Below, piece by piece: positions 62,972-64,000 of a stretch of 64,000 nucleotides of DNA (within the stretch, counting starts at the first letter, position 1; each line of letters opens with the position of its first letter). The notes beneath the pieces were generated by a model. It had not been told where the DNA came from. It did no database searches and worked only from the letters and a program-made list of their open reading frames with translations. This DNA is from Olivibacter domesticus (GTDB lineage: Bacteria; Bacteroidota; Bacteroidia; Sphingobacteriales; Sphingobacteriaceae): NCBI RefSeq assembly GCF_900109575.1, contig NZ_FOAF01000002.1, forward strand, positions 496,001-560,000, in the 5' to 3' direction. A program made the translations under genes and the position numbers.

Positions 62972-63497
62972 AATGCAGTGTTTTCTTTTTAATGAAATCC
63001 CGTACCTTTTCTAAGCATTTGAATTTTTGAACGGTTGCTGAACGCTCACTCGCAAAACCAAATCGTTCCGCCACTTCGGTCATCGAAAGTTTATCATAAT
63101 AAAATGTTTTCAATAATGCTACACATCGCTCACCGGCCTTCAATAAGAGCCGCGTTAGGTGTTTATCGGAAATTTGCTCGTCATTTACCTTTTCAACCAA
63201 TTCTATTTTATCGCTTAGGGGTTCGCAATTCACGCCCAATTTAAATTGATGGTTCCATAAATGCCTTGCTATGCCGAATATATAAGCTTTCTCCGTCTGT
63301 TCGATTTGTTTTTCAGTTCTTAAGACCTGTTCATAGTATATAATCAAGGCATCCTGGAAGATGTCTTTCGCCTGTTCAAGCGTACCTTGTCTTCTACTAA
63401 TATATTTAACCACCACAGGGAACACTTCTTTATAAAGTCGCATAAACAATCCATCAGAAATATTTGACTCCATAGCTACCTGACTTAAAGAATTCAT
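62952..63497 (-). CDS. Sigma-70 family RNA polymerase sigma factor
   Basis: A 181-residue ECF-type sigma factor. Region 2 is YKEVFPVVVKYISRRQGTLE, then AKDIFQDALIIYYEQVL. Region 4 contains LLKTFYYDKLSMTEVAERFG with the helix-turn-helix and a trailing FKCLEKVRDFIKK. It differs from the FecI-like factor at 16094 and has no neighbouring FecR or SusC gene. The small protein encoded in overlap with its 3' end may control it. Confidence 0.88.
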   Translation of the reverse strand: MNSLSQVAMESNISDGLFMRLYKEVFPVVVKYISRRQGTLEQAKDIFQDALIIYYEQVLRTEKQIEQTEKAYIFGIARHLWNHQFKLGVNCEPLSDKIELVEKVNDEQISDKHLTRLLLKAGERCVALLKTFYYDKLSMTEVAERFGFASERSATVQKFKCLEKVRDFIKKKTLHYEDFIE

Positions 63498-63780
63498 GTT
63501 ACATACTTTTTATACTATGTGCATTTTTTTGGCAAAATATCACTAAAAAATTTCATCGATATATTTTCTACTTTACCAAGCATCCAGTATCGCTTATTTA
63601 TTCCTAGATTGCAAATTTATGCTTAATGAGAATTCCTTGGTAATTTAGATTTTAAGTTTACCCCTGAAAACAAGGATTTGCCCGTCGAACATCCTTTATA
63701 CCACGAGCATAAAGAAGGCACTTAAATCAGCCGTCAGCTATTTTATCAGGTAGAACTGGCGATTGAGAATCACATCTATC

Positions 63781-64000
63781 TTAAAGTACACCTACTTCAA
63801 TATAAGAGGTATTTGTTTGATCATGATAAATACGATGTGTTGCCTTCTGGAAATCGCTATCGTTGGCTTCCTTATAGATATCTATAAATTTCTGTGGATT
63901 TCTGTCAACTAATGGAAACCACGAATTTTGAATTTGAATCATGATACGATGCCCTTTCTTGAAAGTATGGGCAATATCCGGTAAACTGTAATTAACAGCC
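63781..64000 (-). CDS. CocE/NonD-family hydrolase, C-terminal end (cut by window edge)
   Basis: Only the last 73 codons are inside the window; the stop is at 63781-63783. The visible sequence DIAHTFKKGHRIMIQIQNSW, FPLVDRNPQKFIDIYKEAND, then DFQKATHRIYHD and a final IEVGVL is the typical end of X-Pro dipeptidyl-peptidase-like (CocE/NonD) hydrolases, from their C-terminal jelly-roll domain. The catalytic alpha/beta-hydrolase part lies outside the window. Confidence 0.82.
   Translation of the reverse strand, partial: AVNYSLPDIAHTFKKGHRIMIQIQNSWFPLVDRNPQKFIDIYKEANDSDFQKATHRIYHDQTNTSYIEVGVL

Noticed and set aside
1-64000. tRNA, rRNA, CRISPR arrays, insertion sequences
   Set aside because: No cloverleaf or ribosomal RNA segments, no evenly spaced short repeats, and no transposase-like protein were recognised while reading both strands; a covariance-model scan was not possible.

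Overview
The window looks like a chromosome segment of a Bacteroidota member of the Sphingobacteriaceae type (Sphingobacterium, Pedobacter or Olivibacter relatives). The evidence is four SusC/SusD outer-membrane nutrient uptake pairs, an ECF sigma factor with a FecR anti-sigma and an STN-bearing SusC, Bacteroidota-style lipoproteins, AT-rich sequence, and start regions without clear Shine-Dalgarno sites. No rRNA, tRNA, CRISPR array or insertion sequence was recognised.

Layout. 1-1643 (minus) is the N-terminal part of a large MscS-type channel running off the left edge. 2042-7427 (minus) is a SusC-SusD-FAS1-like lipoprotein unit. 7793-16636 (minus) is a sigma factor - FecR - STN-SusC - SusD - FAD oxidoreductase unit. 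The two units are linked by a hairpin repeat of about 92 bp found after both; the copy at 1780-1871 still carries a scrap of the 3' end of a second oxidoreductase gene.

17003-44112 is the centrepiece: two convergent arms whose last genes are five bases apart (33179/33185). The plus arm encodes SusC, SusD, an Nramp-fold transporter without the usual metal motif, an SDR-type protein, a DapA-type aldolase, two enolase-superfamily enzymes, a Gfo/Idh/MocA oxidoreductase, an SGNH hydrolase, a sugar dehydrogenase-cytochrome c fusion and a GMC oxidoreductase. The minus arm encodes a Gfo/Idh/MocA protein, an alpha/beta hydrolase, SusC, SusD, a second Gfo/Idh/MocA protein, a FucP-type sugar symporter and a NagA-type deacetylase. 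Both arms start behind a pair of matching LacI-type palindromes (16811-16828 and 16945-16966; 44130-44145 and 44216-44237), and a LacI regulator (44285-45343) sits beside the minus-arm promoter with a divergent PfkB kinase. My reading is one LacI-controlled regulon for uptake and oxidative, probably non-phosphorylating, breakdown of a sugar or sugar acid. The substrate is unknown.

47095-53696 is a TetR regulator with a tripartite RND efflux pump (adaptor, pump, outer-membrane channel), with TTAAC-N3-GTTAA palindromes at both promoters. The remainder is mixed: pterin dehydratase, GtrA plus GT39 glycosyltransferase, GNAT acetyltransferase, KdgF-like cupin plus GH125 alpha-mannosidase, LysR with a divergent methyltransferase, a glycine-zipper lipoprotein, ClpP, a sigma factor overlapping a small protein, and the C-terminal end of a CocE/NonD hydrolase at the right edge.
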